NCBI RefSeq assembly: GCF_023715105.1 | Contig: NZ_JAMBNO010000019.1 | Span: 1 to 64,000 of the forward strand | Direction of reading: 5' to 3' | Length of the DNA stretch: 64,000 nucleotides | DNA from: Hydrogenophaga intermedia | GTDB lineage: Bacteria > Pseudomonadota > Gammaproteobacteria > Burkholderiales > Burkholderiaceae_C | Shown: positions 1-8,609 of the stretch, piece by piece | Position numbering within the stretch: position 1 is the stretch's first letter | Layout: every line of letters starts with the position of its first letter | Position numbers and translations under genes: made by a program | The notes under the pieces: model-generated | Databases searched by the model: none | What the model saw: the letters and a program-made list of their open reading frames with translations, nothing else | What the model was told of the DNA's origin: nothing

Positions 1-2
1 CG

Positions 3-95
3 CCTGCGGCGCTGGTCTTTCAAGATGACTTCAACAGTGTCCGTATGCCTAGTCGTACTCACAGTCCTACTCCTATCTTTAAAGATAAGCGATAG
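3..95 (+). CDS. C-terminal end of an unrecognised protein (partial or broken)
   Basis: An open frame enters from the left edge and ends with TAG at 93-95. Its last residues include a run rich in Ser, Pro, Thr and charged residues (DDFNSV, then TPIFKDKR) that looks like real coding sequence. The next frame (shifted by one base) is open from base 89 and also reads like protein. Either this is the end of an upstream gene, or one larger gene is broken by a frameshift here. No family was recognised and no function is assigned. Confidence 0.35.
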   Translation, partial: PAALVFQDDFNSVRMPSRTHSPTPIFKDKR

Positions 96-232
96 GACGG
101 GTCCGGGGATTTGGGGGGCTATCTCACCTCACCCGAGCGCTGCGCAACTGGATTCAAGGGCAAATCAACACGTACTCTGCAGAGTTCGAGGAGCTCGACC
201 GGCTGCACGCGAGCAAGGAACAGCAGGATGAG

Positions 233-1303
233 TTGAGCCGGCTGAACAAGGCGCTTAACGACTGGAAGAACGCCTTCCTTGAGCATGAGTTCGGGGGGGT
301 CGGCGAAACGTCGAAGGGTACTGGTGGGGGGACGACAGAACGCAAACCACTGCCGCGCGCGCCAGTCGCAAGCGTCATACTGGAAATCTCGCACCACCAG
401 GCTGGACAGGGTGTCGCGTTTCAGCCGACCGTGAAATTCTTCGATGCGACGGGGACGCGCGTCCGCCCTGTGCTGCATGAGTGGGTAGCGTCGGACAAGG
501 CCGTGGCCTCGTTCGATCGCAGCATCAACATGCTGGTAACTGGCAAGCCTGGGCGTTCAAGCCTCACCGTGGTGTGTCGGGAGTCTGGGGTTGAATCAAA
601 CACCGTGGAAATTGAGGTGCTCGATATCGCGTCGATAGCCATAACACCTAGCTCACTTGAGCTTCCAGCCGGCAGTTGCGCGCCAATGACAGCGACCGTT
701 GAGACCAAAGACGGCCGCAGATTGCAGGGCGTCTATCTCATCTGGACCGAAGGCGACCGCTCGGTGGTTTCGGTTGGTGCGAGTGGGATGGTCTATGGGC
801 TCATCCCTGGTACCTCTATCGTGACTGCCGGCGACGATGCCGCCGATGCTGGACAGCCTTGCGTGGTGACGATTACCCAGCGAGATGAGGCCGGGCAGAA
901 GGGGAGCGGTTTCCCGCAAATCCTTCTCTCGGAGATCGACAACGACCCGCTGGGGGAAGGGCCACCCAAGTTCAGCAGTTCGGACCCGCCTGTCTACCAG
1001 CGGCCCCAAGACGTGGATGCGAACATCTGGTGGATTAATCTAGCTAGCCCGCTGGCGCGCCGCTACATCGATGAAGCCAGAGGTGGCGCTAAGAGCCCTG
1101 AGTGGCGCGTCTACCTGCTGGAGCGGTACGTCGAGATCATGGTGAAGATTGTTCTCTCCTACGACTACAGCCACGGCGAGACGCTCACCTTTGAAACCAT
1201 GCTTAGGCGTTGGGAGGAGGAGGCTGCAGCCATGCAGCAGCGAGCCGTCGAGACTCTCACGGCTTTCCTGGCTGGCGGTGATGTGGAAATAGAGGCTACA
1301 TGA
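233..1303 (+). CDS. Unrecognised protein with Ig-like (BIG2-type) beta-sandwich repeats
   Basis: From the TTG at 233 this gives 356 residues. Roughly residues 40-215 look like two tandem bacterial Ig-like domains: repeated beta-strand patterns with ATV, VTAGD and similar motifs. The last 100 residues are helical and Trp-rich (IWWINLASPLARRY) with a coiled-coil-like tail. There is no signal peptide, so an intracellular role is likely despite the Ig-like fold. Only TTG is available as a standard start, yet the frame stays open back to base 89 and that stretch also reads as helical protein, so the true N-terminus may lie upstream or be lost by frameshift. The stop overlaps the next ATG (ATGA), so the two genes are translationally coupled. 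Function unknown; a place in a defence or stress cassette is only a guess. Confidence 0.55.
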   Translation: MSRLNKALNDWKNAFLEHEFGGVGETSKGTGGGTTERKPLPRAPVASVILEISHHQAGQGVAFQPTVKFFDATGTRVRPVLHEWVASDKAVASFDRSINMLVTGKPGRSSLTVVCRESGVESNTVEIEVLDIASIAITPSSLELPAGSCAPMTATVETKDGRRLQGVYLIWTEGDRSVVSVGASGMVYGLIPGTSIVTAGDDAADAGQPCVVTITQRDEAGQKGSGFPQILLSEIDNDPLGEGPPKFSSSDPPVYQRPQDVDANIWWINLASPLARRYIDEARGGAKSPEWRVYLLERYVEIMVKIVLSYDYSHGETLTFETMLRRWEEEAAAMQQRAVETLTAFLAGGDVEIEAT

Positions 1304-2019
1304 GTGACGACCGGCTCACAGTTTCTGAGAAACTGCTGCTCGCGGCGCTAGCAGTGCGCGAGAGTCATCCGACTTTCAGCGCCGAAGACCTCGTGGTCGA
1401 GGCATGGAAAAAGTACCCGGACACGTTTGGTCTTTCGGGGTACGCGAGCCAGTACCCTGACTCGAACCGCGTACTGACCAACATCATGGGCACAAAGGGG
1501 ATGCGCGGGAAAGGCTGGTTGCGCAAGGTTGGCGAGAAGCAATACCGACTTAGCTCGACTGGACTGTCCGACGGCGAAGTGCTCTTGAACGGGCAGCCTC
1601 ACGGCAGGCAGGACGAAGGTAGCCAAGCGCTAAGAGCCGAACTAGACCGGCAAACCGCCGGTGCGCTGCTCCGCATCTTCTCGACGCCAGCCGCGCGCAA
1701 GCGCTTGAACAACGACAGCAATTCGCTGACGTTCAATGATGCCTGCGGTTTTTGGGATATCACAGTGCGGAGCAACGCCAACACCCTACAGAGCCGCCTA
1801 GCCGACGTGCAAACCATCCTGGAGCGAGCGTTGGCTGCTGCCGGAGCCAACAAGTCAGGAGCGGGAGGGCTGCAGGTCGGCAGCAGCGTCATAACCCCCC
1901 ACCAGCTATCCACCATGCTGTTGCTGCACGCAGAGATGCAGGAGCGTTTTCAGACAGAGCTCAACATCCTGCGCAAGCGCACTGATGAGCGCCTCGAGAA
2001 GCGGCCGAAGACCATCTAG
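1300..2019 (+). CDS. Hypothetical protein with winged-helix-like N-terminus
   Basis: This is a 239-residue protein starting at the ATG that overlaps the stop of the previous gene by four bases. Residues 5-85 have a pattern seen in winged-helix domains: helix (EKLLLAALAV), a Tyr/Phe-rich helix, then a basic turn (KGMRGKGWLRKV) and a short beta hairpin ending in YRLS. The centre carries a second helical block with a conserved-looking FWDIT motif. The C-terminus is a charged helix (HAEMQERFQTELNILRKR). It may bind DNA or act as adaptor for its Ig-like neighbour. It is followed by an unremarkable 160-base spacer and a strong terminator. No named family was recognised. Confidence 0.6.
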   Translation: MSDDRLTVSEKLLLAALAVRESHPTFSAEDLVVEAWKKYPDTFGLSGYASQYPDSNRVLTNIMGTKGMRGKGWLRKVGEKQYRLSSTGLSDGEVLLNGQPHGRQDEGSQALRAELDRQTAGALLRIFSTPAARKRLNNDSNSLTFNDACGFWDITVRSNANTLQSRLADVQTILERALAAAGANKSGAGGLQVGSSVITPHQLSTMLLLHAEMQERFQTELNILRKRTDERLEKRPKTI

Positions 2020-2182
2020 CGACAGACCGAACCAATGAGCGCAAAACCGATTGTCCAGGAGCCGCTCTCCGCTGTTGGTACTTTCGTTGGTAGACTGATC
2101 GCGTACCTGATCAATATCTAGCAACGACGATGTTGCTGGCCCGACATGTGAACGACGCCCTCCCGCCAGGGATTTAAGCATC

Positions 2183-2205
2183 AAGCGGCCTTTGGGCCGC
2201 TTTTT
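2183..2205 (+). terminator. Rho-independent terminator
   Basis: Perfect 8-bp stem AAGCGGCC / GGCCGCTT with a TTTG loop, followed by a T run. It closes the two-gene group ending at 2019. The rest of 2020-2375 shows only a short GCAAC/GTTGC dyad near 2121 and no convincing gene. Confidence 0.85.
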
Positions 2206-2375
2206 CATTGGCTCGCTGCCAGCGGAACGAGCGGTGGTGAGTAGCGGTGGAGGCGGTGCAGGATGCGCAAGCGGGGAGCAAACAGTGACATCTTGGCCGG
2301 ATGCGCATGCTTGGAAACACCCTCACCGGGCTCGGGCAATTCTGGTATCGGCCGTCGCAGCGGGACAATGCAGCG

Positions 2376-2936
2376 ATGAATCGTCGCGTCCTCACCCTGA
2401 CAGCACTGACTGTCCTGCTGGACCCGCAGCGGCTGCTGGCCCAGACGGCCACCTGCCCCGCCCTGCTCAACCACCGCTTCCCGCGCCTGCAGGATGGCGC
2501 ACCGCAGGACCTCTGCCAGTTCTCCGGCAAGGTGCTGCTCATCGTGAACACGGCCAGCTACTGCGGCTTCACCGGCCAGTACGAGGGCCTGGAGGCGCTG
2601 TACGCGCGCTACCGCGAGCGCGGCCTGGTGGTGCTCGGTTTTCCGTCGAACGATTTTCAGCAGGAATCGGGCAGCCGCGAGCAGATCGCCGAGCTGTGCT
2701 TCAACACCTACGGCGTGAAGTTCCCGATGTTCGACAAGACGATGGTCAAGGGCAAGGACGCCAACGGCCTGTACCGGCAGCTGCAGCAGGCCACCGGCGT
2801 GGCCCCGCGCTGGAACTTCCACAAGTACCTGGTCGGCCGCGACGGCAAGGTGATCGATCAGTACAACAGCATGATCGAGCCCACCGGGCGCACGCTCACG
2901 CGGGCGATCGAGGCGGCGCTGAGCGCCAAAGGCTGA
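2376..2936 (+). CDS. Glutathione peroxidase family protein, exported
   Basis: Thiol peroxidase of the glutathione peroxidase family, 186 residues, reducing hydroperoxides with glutathione or thioredoxin-type donors. Residues 1-23 form a signal peptide (MNRRVLTLTALTVLL then LLAQ), so it probably acts in the periplasm. The peroxidatic Cys lies in NTASYCGFTGQY, so it is the Cys and not the selenocysteine form. The family Trp and Asn sit in WNFH. The usual NQF motif reads NDF here (FPSNDFQQESGS), so the Gln of the classical catalytic tetrad is replaced by Asp. The ATG at 2376 was chosen over an in-frame ATG at 2301 because only the former puts a signal peptide at the N-terminus. It is a single gene between two terminators. 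Confidence 0.88.
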   Translation: MNRRVLTLTALTVLLDPQRLLAQTATCPALLNHRFPRLQDGAPQDLCQFSGKVLLIVNTASYCGFTGQYEGLEALYARYRERGLVVLGFPSNDFQQESGSREQIAELCFNTYGVKFPMFDKTMVKGKDANGLYRQLQQATGVAPRWNFHKYLVGRDGKVIDQYNSMIEPTGRTLTRAIEAALSAKG

Positions 2937-2982
2937 CCGCTGGCGCCCCCCAAAGAACCCCTGCGAGAGACCCCAAAAAGAA

Positions 2983-3008
2983 AAAGCCACCGCATTCGCG
3001 GTGGCTTT
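2983..3008. terminator. Bidirectional terminator between convergent genes
   Basis: Perfect 11-bp stem AAAGCCACCGC / GCGGTGGCTTT with an ATTC loop, with an A-rich run on the left and a T-rich run on the right. It sits between the stop of the peroxidase at 2936 and the stop of the convergent binding-protein gene at 3033, so it can serve both strands. Confidence 0.9.
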
Positions 3009-3032
3009 CTCGTTGCCGCAAGCTGAGGGAAA

Positions 3033-4226
3033 TCAGCGGATCACGGCCAGGGTGGTGCGAGCGCCGCCCTTGTAGGTCATGAGCGTGAGCGCGCCGTTCT
3101 TGATGTCGCCCTTCTCGTCGAACTCGATCTTGCCGGTCACACCGTTGTAGCTGGTGGACTTGAGTGCGGGCAGGTAGACCTTCGGGTCGGCCGAACCGGC
3201 GGTGACCATGGCGTTGGCCATGACCTTGACGGCGTCGTACACGTACGGGGCATACACCTGCACGTCGGCGTTGAACTTGGTCTTGAAGTCGGCGCGGAAC
3301 TTGTCCATGCCAGCCTTCTGCTCGCCTTCAACACCACCGGCTTCGGCGCAGTACACCTGCTCGTCAGCCATGCCGTCGCCGGCCAGCTTGGGCAGCTCGC
3401 TGGTGCAGATGCCGTCGCCACCCATGAACTTGGCGTTGATGCCGAGCTGCTTCATCTGCTTGAGCATCGGGCCGGCCACGGCGTCCATGCCGCCGAAGAA
3501 CACCACGTCGGGCTTCTTGGCCTTCAGGGTGGTCAGGATGGCGTTGAAGTCGGTCGCCTTGTCGTTCGTGAACTCGCGGCCCACCACGGTGCCACCAGCG
3601 GCCTTCACGCCCTTCTCGAATTCGTCGGCGACGCCCTGGCCATAGGCGGTGCGGTCGTCGATGACGGCCACGTTCTTGGCCTTGAGAGTTTCGATGGCGT
3701 ACTTGCCGAGCGTGCCGCCCAGGTGCACGTCGTCAGCCACCACGCGGAAGGCGCCCGCGAAGCCCTGGCGGGTGTACTTGGGGTTGGTCGCCGAGGGCGA
3801 GATCTGGGGGATGCCAGCGTCGTTGTAGAGCTGCGAGGCGGGAATGGTGGTGCCCGAGTTCAGGTGGCCGATGACGCCATTGACCTTGGCGTCGACCAGC
3901 TTCTGAGCGGCGGCCGTGCCCTGCTTGGGATCGGCGGCGTCGTCTTCGGCCAGCAGTTCGAACTTGGCCTTGGCGCCACCGATGCTCAGGCCGGCGGCGT
4001 TGAGCTCTTCGATTGCCATGCGGGCGCCGTTCTCGTTGTCCTTACCCAGGTGCGCGATGGCGCCGCTGGTGGGGCCGACGTGACCGATCTTGACCACGAC
4101 CTCGGCGGCCGGTGCGGGAGCGGCGGCCGGCGCAGCGGCCGGGGCGGGAGCAGCCTCTTCCTTCTTGCCGCAGGCGGCGAGCGCGACGGCGGCGGCAAGC
4201 ACTGCCAGTTTCATGTTCACTTGCAT
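3033..4226 (-). CDS. Branched-chain amino-acid ABC transporter substrate-binding protein (LivJ/LivK type)
   Basis: Periplasmic-binding lipoprotein of the Leu/Ile/Val or amide-type ABC transporters, about 397 residues. A signal with lipobox LAAC lies at residues 15-18 (MKLAVLAAAVALAACG), followed by an Ala/Pro-rich linker of about 25 residues and the type I periplasmic binding fold beginning VKIGHVGPTSG. Typical motifs are the Ser/Thr ligand site SGTTIPAS and PQISPSATNP. The ATG at 4226 was chosen because GAGGAAAA lies 7 bases upstream; an in-frame ATG further up would add a non-signal-like extension. No permease or ATPase genes lie next to it, so the rest of the transporter is encoded elsewhere. 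The exact ligand cannot be told from sequence. Confidence 0.9.
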   Translation of the reverse strand: MQVNMKLAVLAAAVALAACGKKEEAAPAPAAAPAAAPAPAAEVVVKIGHVGPTSGAIAHLGKDNENGARMAIEELNAAGLSIGGAKAKFELLAEDDAADPKQGTAAAQKLVDAKVNGVIGHLNSGTTIPASQLYNDAGIPQISPSATNPKYTRQGFAGAFRVVADDVHLGGTLGKYAIETLKAKNVAVIDDRTAYGQGVADEFEKGVKAAGGTVVGREFTNDKATDFNAILTTLKAKKPDVVFFGGMDAVAGPMLKQMKQLGINAKFMGGDGICTSELPKLAGDGMADEQVYCAEAGGVEGEQKAGMDKFRADFKTKFNADVQVYAPYVYDAVKVMANAMVTAGSADPKVYLPALKSTSYNGVTGKIEFDEKGDIKNGALTLMTYKGGARTTLAVIR

Positions 4227-4405
4227 GGGTTTTCCTCGGTAAGGATGGGTTGAATCGCGGAGGGAACTTTTTTTCTCCACCGCGTGAATCTACTCCAAAT
4301 AACGTGCACTTCTGACCGCATCACAACCCTTTGAGGGCATGTCAAGGGTTTTCCGCAAGGGGATCGGCGGGCAGCCGATTGCCCCGCTGCAACAGGCCTG
4401 ACGAC

Positions 4406-4837
4406 TCAGGCGCCAGACTGTTTCAAGTCGTGACGCAAGGGCTCGATGCCAGCGGCTGTGTAGGCGCGCCAGCGCTGGCGCGCGGCGGCGCGATCGGCCT
4501 CGTCCAGGCCGACCACCTCGATCACGCGTGCGAAAGCGGCAGGCTCGTCGACGGCACCGGCCTGCAGGTTCACGAGCACGGCGGCGGCGTCGCCGCCCTC
4601 CAGCCGATCGGTGAGCAGGATCGGCGAGTGCCGCTGCACGGCCGGCGGGTCGCCAGGGCGGGCGTGGGGAACGAAGTCGCCCTGCCCGACCAGCCAGATG
4701 TGGCGGTCGAGTTCTTCGATCGCTTCGGGGGGCGACAACACGACCACGCGCGCGCCCTTGAGCCACGCCTTGCGAAGCAGGCGCGCCGTGTAGGCGAGCT
4801 TGTCGGGCGCGTTGAAGTGGAAGGCGACCTCGGCCAT
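4406..4837 (-). CDS. holC: DNA polymerase III chi subunit
   Basis: HolC (chi) links the clamp loader of DNA polymerase III to single-strand binding protein. The 143-residue length fits the family. Diagnostic features are the N-terminal FHFNAPDKLAYTARLLRKAW pattern, the VVVLSPPEAIEELDRHIWL strand-helix, and the FVPHARPGD loop, all typical of chi. The ATG at 4837 was chosen because an upstream in-frame ATG would add only a Pro/Arg-rich tail overlapping the preceding gene. It lies 10 bases after the stop of pepA, the same pepA-holC order seen in many proteobacteria, and probably shares its transcript. Confidence 0.9.
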   Translation of the reverse strand: MAEVAFHFNAPDKLAYTARLLRKAWLKGARVVVLSPPEAIEELDRHIWLVGQGDFVPHARPGDPPAVQRHSPILLTDRLEGGDAAAVLVNLQAGAVDEPAAFARVIEVVGLDEADRAAARQRWRAYTAAGIEPLRHDLKQSGA

Positions 4838-4847
4838 GGATGCGGGC

Positions 4848-6350
4848 TCAGCCCTTGCGCCGCGCGCCTCGGGTGGCCTTGGCGGGCTTGGCCGCATCGG
4901 GCGCGGGGCGCTGCGACTCGTCGATCAGGTATTGCAGCAGCAGGGGCACGGGGCGCCCGGTGGCGCCCTTGGCCGCGCCGCTCTTCCAGGCGGTGCCCGC
5001 GATGTCCAGGTGCGCCCAGCGCAAATCGGCGGTGAACTTCTGCAGGAACTTGGCCGCGGTGATGGCACCGCCCGCGCGCCCGGCCACGTTGGCCATGTCG
5101 GCAAAGTTGGACTTCAGGCCCTCGGCGTACTCGTCGTCCAGCGGCATGCGCCAGCACAGGTCGCCAGCGGACTCTCCAGCCTGGTGCAACTGCGCGGCCA
5201 GCGCGTCGTCGGCGCTGAAAAGGCCGCTGCGCACGGCGCCCAGCGCGATCACGCAGGCGCCGGTCAGCGTGGCGATGTCGACCACCGCGCGCGGCTTGAA
5301 GCGCGCTGCATAGCTGAGCGCGTCGCACAGGATCAGGCGGCCCTCGGCGTCGGTGTTGAGGATCTCGATCGTCTGCCCGCTCATGCTGCGCACCACGTCG
5401 CCCGGCTTCACGGCCAGGCCATCGGGCATGTTCTCGCAGGTGGGGATGAGGCCCACCACGTTGATGGCCGGCTTGAGCTCGGCCAATGCCGCAAAGGTGC
5501 CCAGCACGCTGGCCGCGCCACCCATGTCGAACTTCATCTCGTCCATCTCGGCGGCGGGCTTGAGGCTGATGCCGCCGGTGTCGAACGTGATGCCCTTGCC
5601 CACCAGCACCACCGGCGCGTCGGCCTTGGCCGCACCCTGGTAGTGCATGACGATGAAGCGCAGCGGCTCTGCCGAGCCTCGGGCGACCGCCATGAACGAG
5701 CCCATGCCCAGGGCTTCCACCTGCTTGGGCCCGAGCACGTCGGTCTTGATCACGCCGCCGCGCGCCAGCTTCTTCGCCGCCTCGGCCAGCATGGTGGGCG
5801 TGGCGTGGTTGGCCGGGCGGTTGGCCCATTCCTTGGCGAACTCCACCCCCGCCACCATGGCCCGGCCTTCGCGCAGGCCGTCGCGCAGCGAACCCGCATC
5901 GGCCACGCCGACGCTCACGCGCGCCAGCGCTCGAGGCTTGGCGCTGGGCTTGGTGGTGGTGAACACGTAGGACGCTTCGGCCACGGCCTGGATCGCGGCA
6001 CGCAGGCCCGCGTTGTCGATGGCCACCAGCGAGGCCACCAGACCCAGGTGGGCCACGCCCGGACCCTTGAGCGCACCCACGCCGGCTGCCACCGCCTTGC
6101 GCAGCGAGGCCGCGTCGGCCTGACCGGCGCGCACCAGCACCACGCGTGCCGCCTTGAAGCCCGCCGGCCGGTAGGCCGTCAACAGTTTGCCGACGCCGGC
6201 CTCCAGGTCCGAACCCTTGAGCGCCTGCGCGATCATGCTGTGCATTGGTGAGTCGCCCTTGGGCGCTGCATCCGGCACGAGAACCAGCAAGGCATCGGCC
6301 GCGAAATCGGCAGCCTGTTCGGCATTCAGGGTCTTGAGTTCGACGTTCAT
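4848..6350 (-). CDS. pepA: Leucyl aminopeptidase (cytosol aminopeptidase, M17)
   Basis: M17 leucyl aminopeptidase, 500 residues, a two-metal enzyme that removes N-terminal residues from peptides; PepA homologues can also bind DNA. Residues 1-160 form the N-terminal macro-like domain. The catalytic domain shows GKGITFDTGG at 251-260 (Lys and Asp metal/catalytic residues) and the family signature NTDAEGRL at 332-339. A basic C-terminal tail (KPAKATRGARRKG) follows the catalytic domain. It is divergent from lptF with only 27 bases between the two starts, so their promoters must overlap coding sequence. holC follows downstream. Confidence 0.96.
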   Translation of the reverse strand: MNVELKTLNAEQAADFAADALLVLVPDAAPKGDSPMHSMIAQALKGSDLEAGVGKLLTAYRPAGFKAARVVLVRAGQADAASLRKAVAAGVGALKGPGVAHLGLVASLVAIDNAGLRAAIQAVAEASYVFTTTKPSAKPRALARVSVGVADAGSLRDGLREGRAMVAGVEFAKEWANRPANHATPTMLAEAAKKLARGGVIKTDVLGPKQVEALGMGSFMAVARGSAEPLRFIVMHYQGAAKADAPVVLVGKGITFDTGGISLKPAAEMDEMKFDMGGAASVLGTFAALAELKPAINVVGLIPTCENMPDGLAVKPGDVVRSMSGQTIEILNTDAEGRLILCDALSYAARFKPRAVVDIATLTGACVIALGAVRSGLFSADDALAAQLHQAGESAGDLCWRMPLDDEYAEGLKSNFADMANVAGRAGGAITAAKFLQKFTADLRWAHLDIAGTAWKSGAAKGATGRPVPLLLQYLIDESQRPAPDAAKPAKATRGARRKG

Positions 6351-6377
6351 AATCCGCTTTCGTTCTAACAGCGATCG

Positions 6378-7490
6378 ATGTTATTCCATTCGTCTCTGCG
6401 CAAAGAGCTTGCCCGCAGCTTCGGGGCGACGCTGGTGGTGCTTTTCACCATCGTGCTCACCATGCTGCTCATCCGCACCCTGGGTGCTGCATCCAAAGGC
6501 AGCGTGAACCCCGAGGAGGTGATGCTGGTGCTGGGCTATACCGTGCTCGGGCGCATGCCCACGGTGCTCACGCTGGCTTTGTTCATCTCCATCGTGTTCA
6601 CGCTCTCGCGCATGTACCGGGACAGCGAAATGATCATCTGGTTCGCCAGCGGGCGCTCGCTCGGGGGCTTTCTGGCGCCGGTGATGCGCTTTGCCTGGCC
6701 GGTGCTGGCAGTCATCACGCTCATGGTGTTCTTCGTCTGGCCCTGGGCCAACCAGCAGGTCAATGATCTGCGCGACCGCTTCGAGCGGCGCGGCGACCTC
6801 GAACGCGTGGCGCCGGGGCAATTTCAGGAGTCGTCGAGCGGGCGGCGCGTGTTCTTCATCGACAAGGACACCGCCGATGGCGCCGAGGGGCGCAACGTGT
6901 TCATCTCGAGTACCGAACCCGACGGCCGCGAGACCGTCACCTCGGCGCGCTCGGGCCGCATCGAATGGCTGGAAGACCGTCAGTTCCTGCTCCTGAACAA
7001 CGGCCAACGGCTGGAGTCGCAGGCCGATGACGCGCTGCGCGTGAGCGAGTTCGCCGAGTACGGCACGCAGATCGGTCAGGCGGGCGCTGCGCGCAGCTCG
7101 GGCGTGGAGCTCAAGGCCCGGCCCAGCTGGGAGCTCATCACCTCGCCCACGCGGCCCAACCTGGCCGAACTGGGCTGGCGCATCGGCCTGGCGGTCACGG
7201 CCTTCAACTTCGTGCTGATTGCCCTGGCCACCACGGTCGGCAATCCGCGCGCCGGGCGCAGCGGCAACCTGTTCTTCACCTTGTTCGCCTTCGTCTTTTA
7301 TTACAACCTGCTCAACATCGGCCAGAACTGGGTGGCGCGCGGCGTGGTCGAGCTGTTGCCGTTCACGCTGGCGCTGCACGGGGGCGTGCTGGCACTGACC
7401 CTGCTGTGGTTTTACAAGCGCCACCAGGGCCTGAGCTTGCGCACCCTGCTGACGACCTGGCTGCGTCGTGGCCGCGAGGGCACCGCATGA
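6378..7490 (+). CDS. lptF: LPS export permease LptF
   Basis: Inner-membrane permease of the LptB2FG ABC transporter that extracts lipopolysaccharide from the inner membrane and passes it to LptC. It has 370 residues with the family layout: three N-terminal membrane helices (first starting about residue 10), a periplasmic beta-jellyroll domain (about 125-260, with FFIDKD and VFISS strands) and three C-terminal helices ending in WFYKRHQG. It begins 27 bases from divergent pepA. Its stop overlaps the lptG start as ATGA, giving coupled synthesis of the two permease subunits in equal amounts. Confidence 0.94.
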   Translation: MLFHSSLRKELARSFGATLVVLFTIVLTMLLIRTLGAASKGSVNPEEVMLVLGYTVLGRMPTVLTLALFISIVFTLSRMYRDSEMIIWFASGRSLGGFLAPVMRFAWPVLAVITLMVFFVWPWANQQVNDLRDRFERRGDLERVAPGQFQESSSGRRVFFIDKDTADGAEGRNVFISSTEPDGRETVTSARSGRIEWLEDRQFLLLNNGQRLESQADDALRVSEFAEYGTQIGQAGAARSSGVELKARPSWELITSPTRPNLAELGWRIGLAVTAFNFVLIALATTVGNPRAGRSGNLFFTLFAFVFYYNLLNIGQNWVARGVVELLPFTLALHGGVLALTLLWFYKRHQGLSLRTLLTTWLRRGREGTA

Positions 7491-8605
7491 GGACGATCCG
7501 TCGCCTCATCTATGGCGAGGTCTTCGCAGCCGTGTTCTTCGTGCTGCTGGCATTCCTGTCGTTGTTCGTCTTCTTCGACCTGGTGGACGAACTGCCCGAC
7601 GTGGGCCGGCGCTCCGCGCTCGATCCCGACCGGGTCTACAGCCTGGCCGATGCGCTGATGTATGTGGGACTGCTGGTGCCCAGCCGCATCTACGAGCTGC
7701 TGCCGATCGCGGTGCTGATCGGCTCGGTGTTCGTGCTGGCACGGCTGGCGCAGGGCTCGGAGTACACCATCCTGCGGACCAGCGGCCTGGGCCCGTGGCG
7801 CGCGTTGCGCACCCTGCTGGGGCTGGGCTCGGTATTCGTGCTGCTCACGTTCGCGATGGGCGACTACCTCGCTCCCATGGCCGACCGCGTGGCGCAACTG
7901 CACAAGGCGCGATTCGAAGGCGCCATCAGCCTCGGGCAGACGGGTGCCTGGCTCAAGGAACGCCAGCCGTACAGCAATTTTTCGGTCAATGTCGGTGCGC
8001 TGTCGGCCGACGGTGAGCTGGGCAACGTACGCATCTTCGAATTCAACAACCAGGGCCTGCTGGTCTCGACCATGCACGCCCGCTCGGGGCGCATCGAGGG
8101 CGATGAGAGCTGGACGCTGCGCAACGTGGAGCGGCGCGAGTTCGACGCCGCCGGGCTGGGCACGGTGCGGGTGGATCGCACCACGCACGACAGCTTCCGC
8201 TGGCCGAGCGGCATCAACACCGAGATGGTCTCGGTGGCGCTGCTCAAGCCCGAGCGCATGCGCACCACCGACCTGTTCGCCTACATCCGCCACCTGGAGG
8301 CCAACGGCCAGACCGCGCAACGCCACGAGATCGAGTTCTGGCGCAAGGTGTTCTACCCGCTCTCGTGCCTGGTGATGGTGGTGCTGGCCCTGCCCTTTGC
8401 CTACCTGCACTTTCGCTCCGGCAGCATCACGGGCTACGTGTTCGGTGGCGTGATGATTGGCATCAGCTTCTTCTTGCTGAACAACGTGTTCGGCTACATC
8501 GGCAACCTCAACCAGTGGCAGCCCTGGCTGGCCGCGGCCTCACCGGCGCTGATCTATTCGGTGGTGTCGCTCGGCGCCTTCGGCTGGCTGGTGCTACGGC
8601 GGTAA
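7487..8605 (+). CDS. lptG: LPS export permease LptG
   Basis: Second permease of LptB2FG, 372 residues. The first membrane helix starts at residue 10 (GEVFAAVFFVLLAFLSLF). A periplasmic jellyroll follows with VRIFEFNNQG, and the last three helices include SCLVMVVLALPFAYLHFR and FGGVMIGISFFLLNNVFGYIG, very typical of LptG. The ATG at 7487, overlapping the lptF stop, was chosen over an upstream in-frame start that would give a 27-residue non-homologous extension. lptA, lptB and lptC are not in this window. Confidence 0.94.
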   Translation: MRTIRRLIYGEVFAAVFFVLLAFLSLFVFFDLVDELPDVGRRSALDPDRVYSLADALMYVGLLVPSRIYELLPIAVLIGSVFVLARLAQGSEYTILRTSGLGPWRALRTLLGLGSVFVLLTFAMGDYLAPMADRVAQLHKARFEGAISLGQTGAWLKERQPYSNFSVNVGALSADGELGNVRIFEFNNQGLLVSTMHARSGRIEGDESWTLRNVERREFDAAGLGTVRVDRTTHDSFRWPSGINTEMVSVALLKPERMRTTDLFAYIRHLEANGQTAQRHEIEFWRKVFYPLSCLVMVVLALPFAYLHFRSGSITGYVFGGVMIGISFFLLNNVFGYIGNLNQWQPWLAAASPALIYSVVSLGAFGWLVLRR

Positions 8606-8609
8606 TCCC

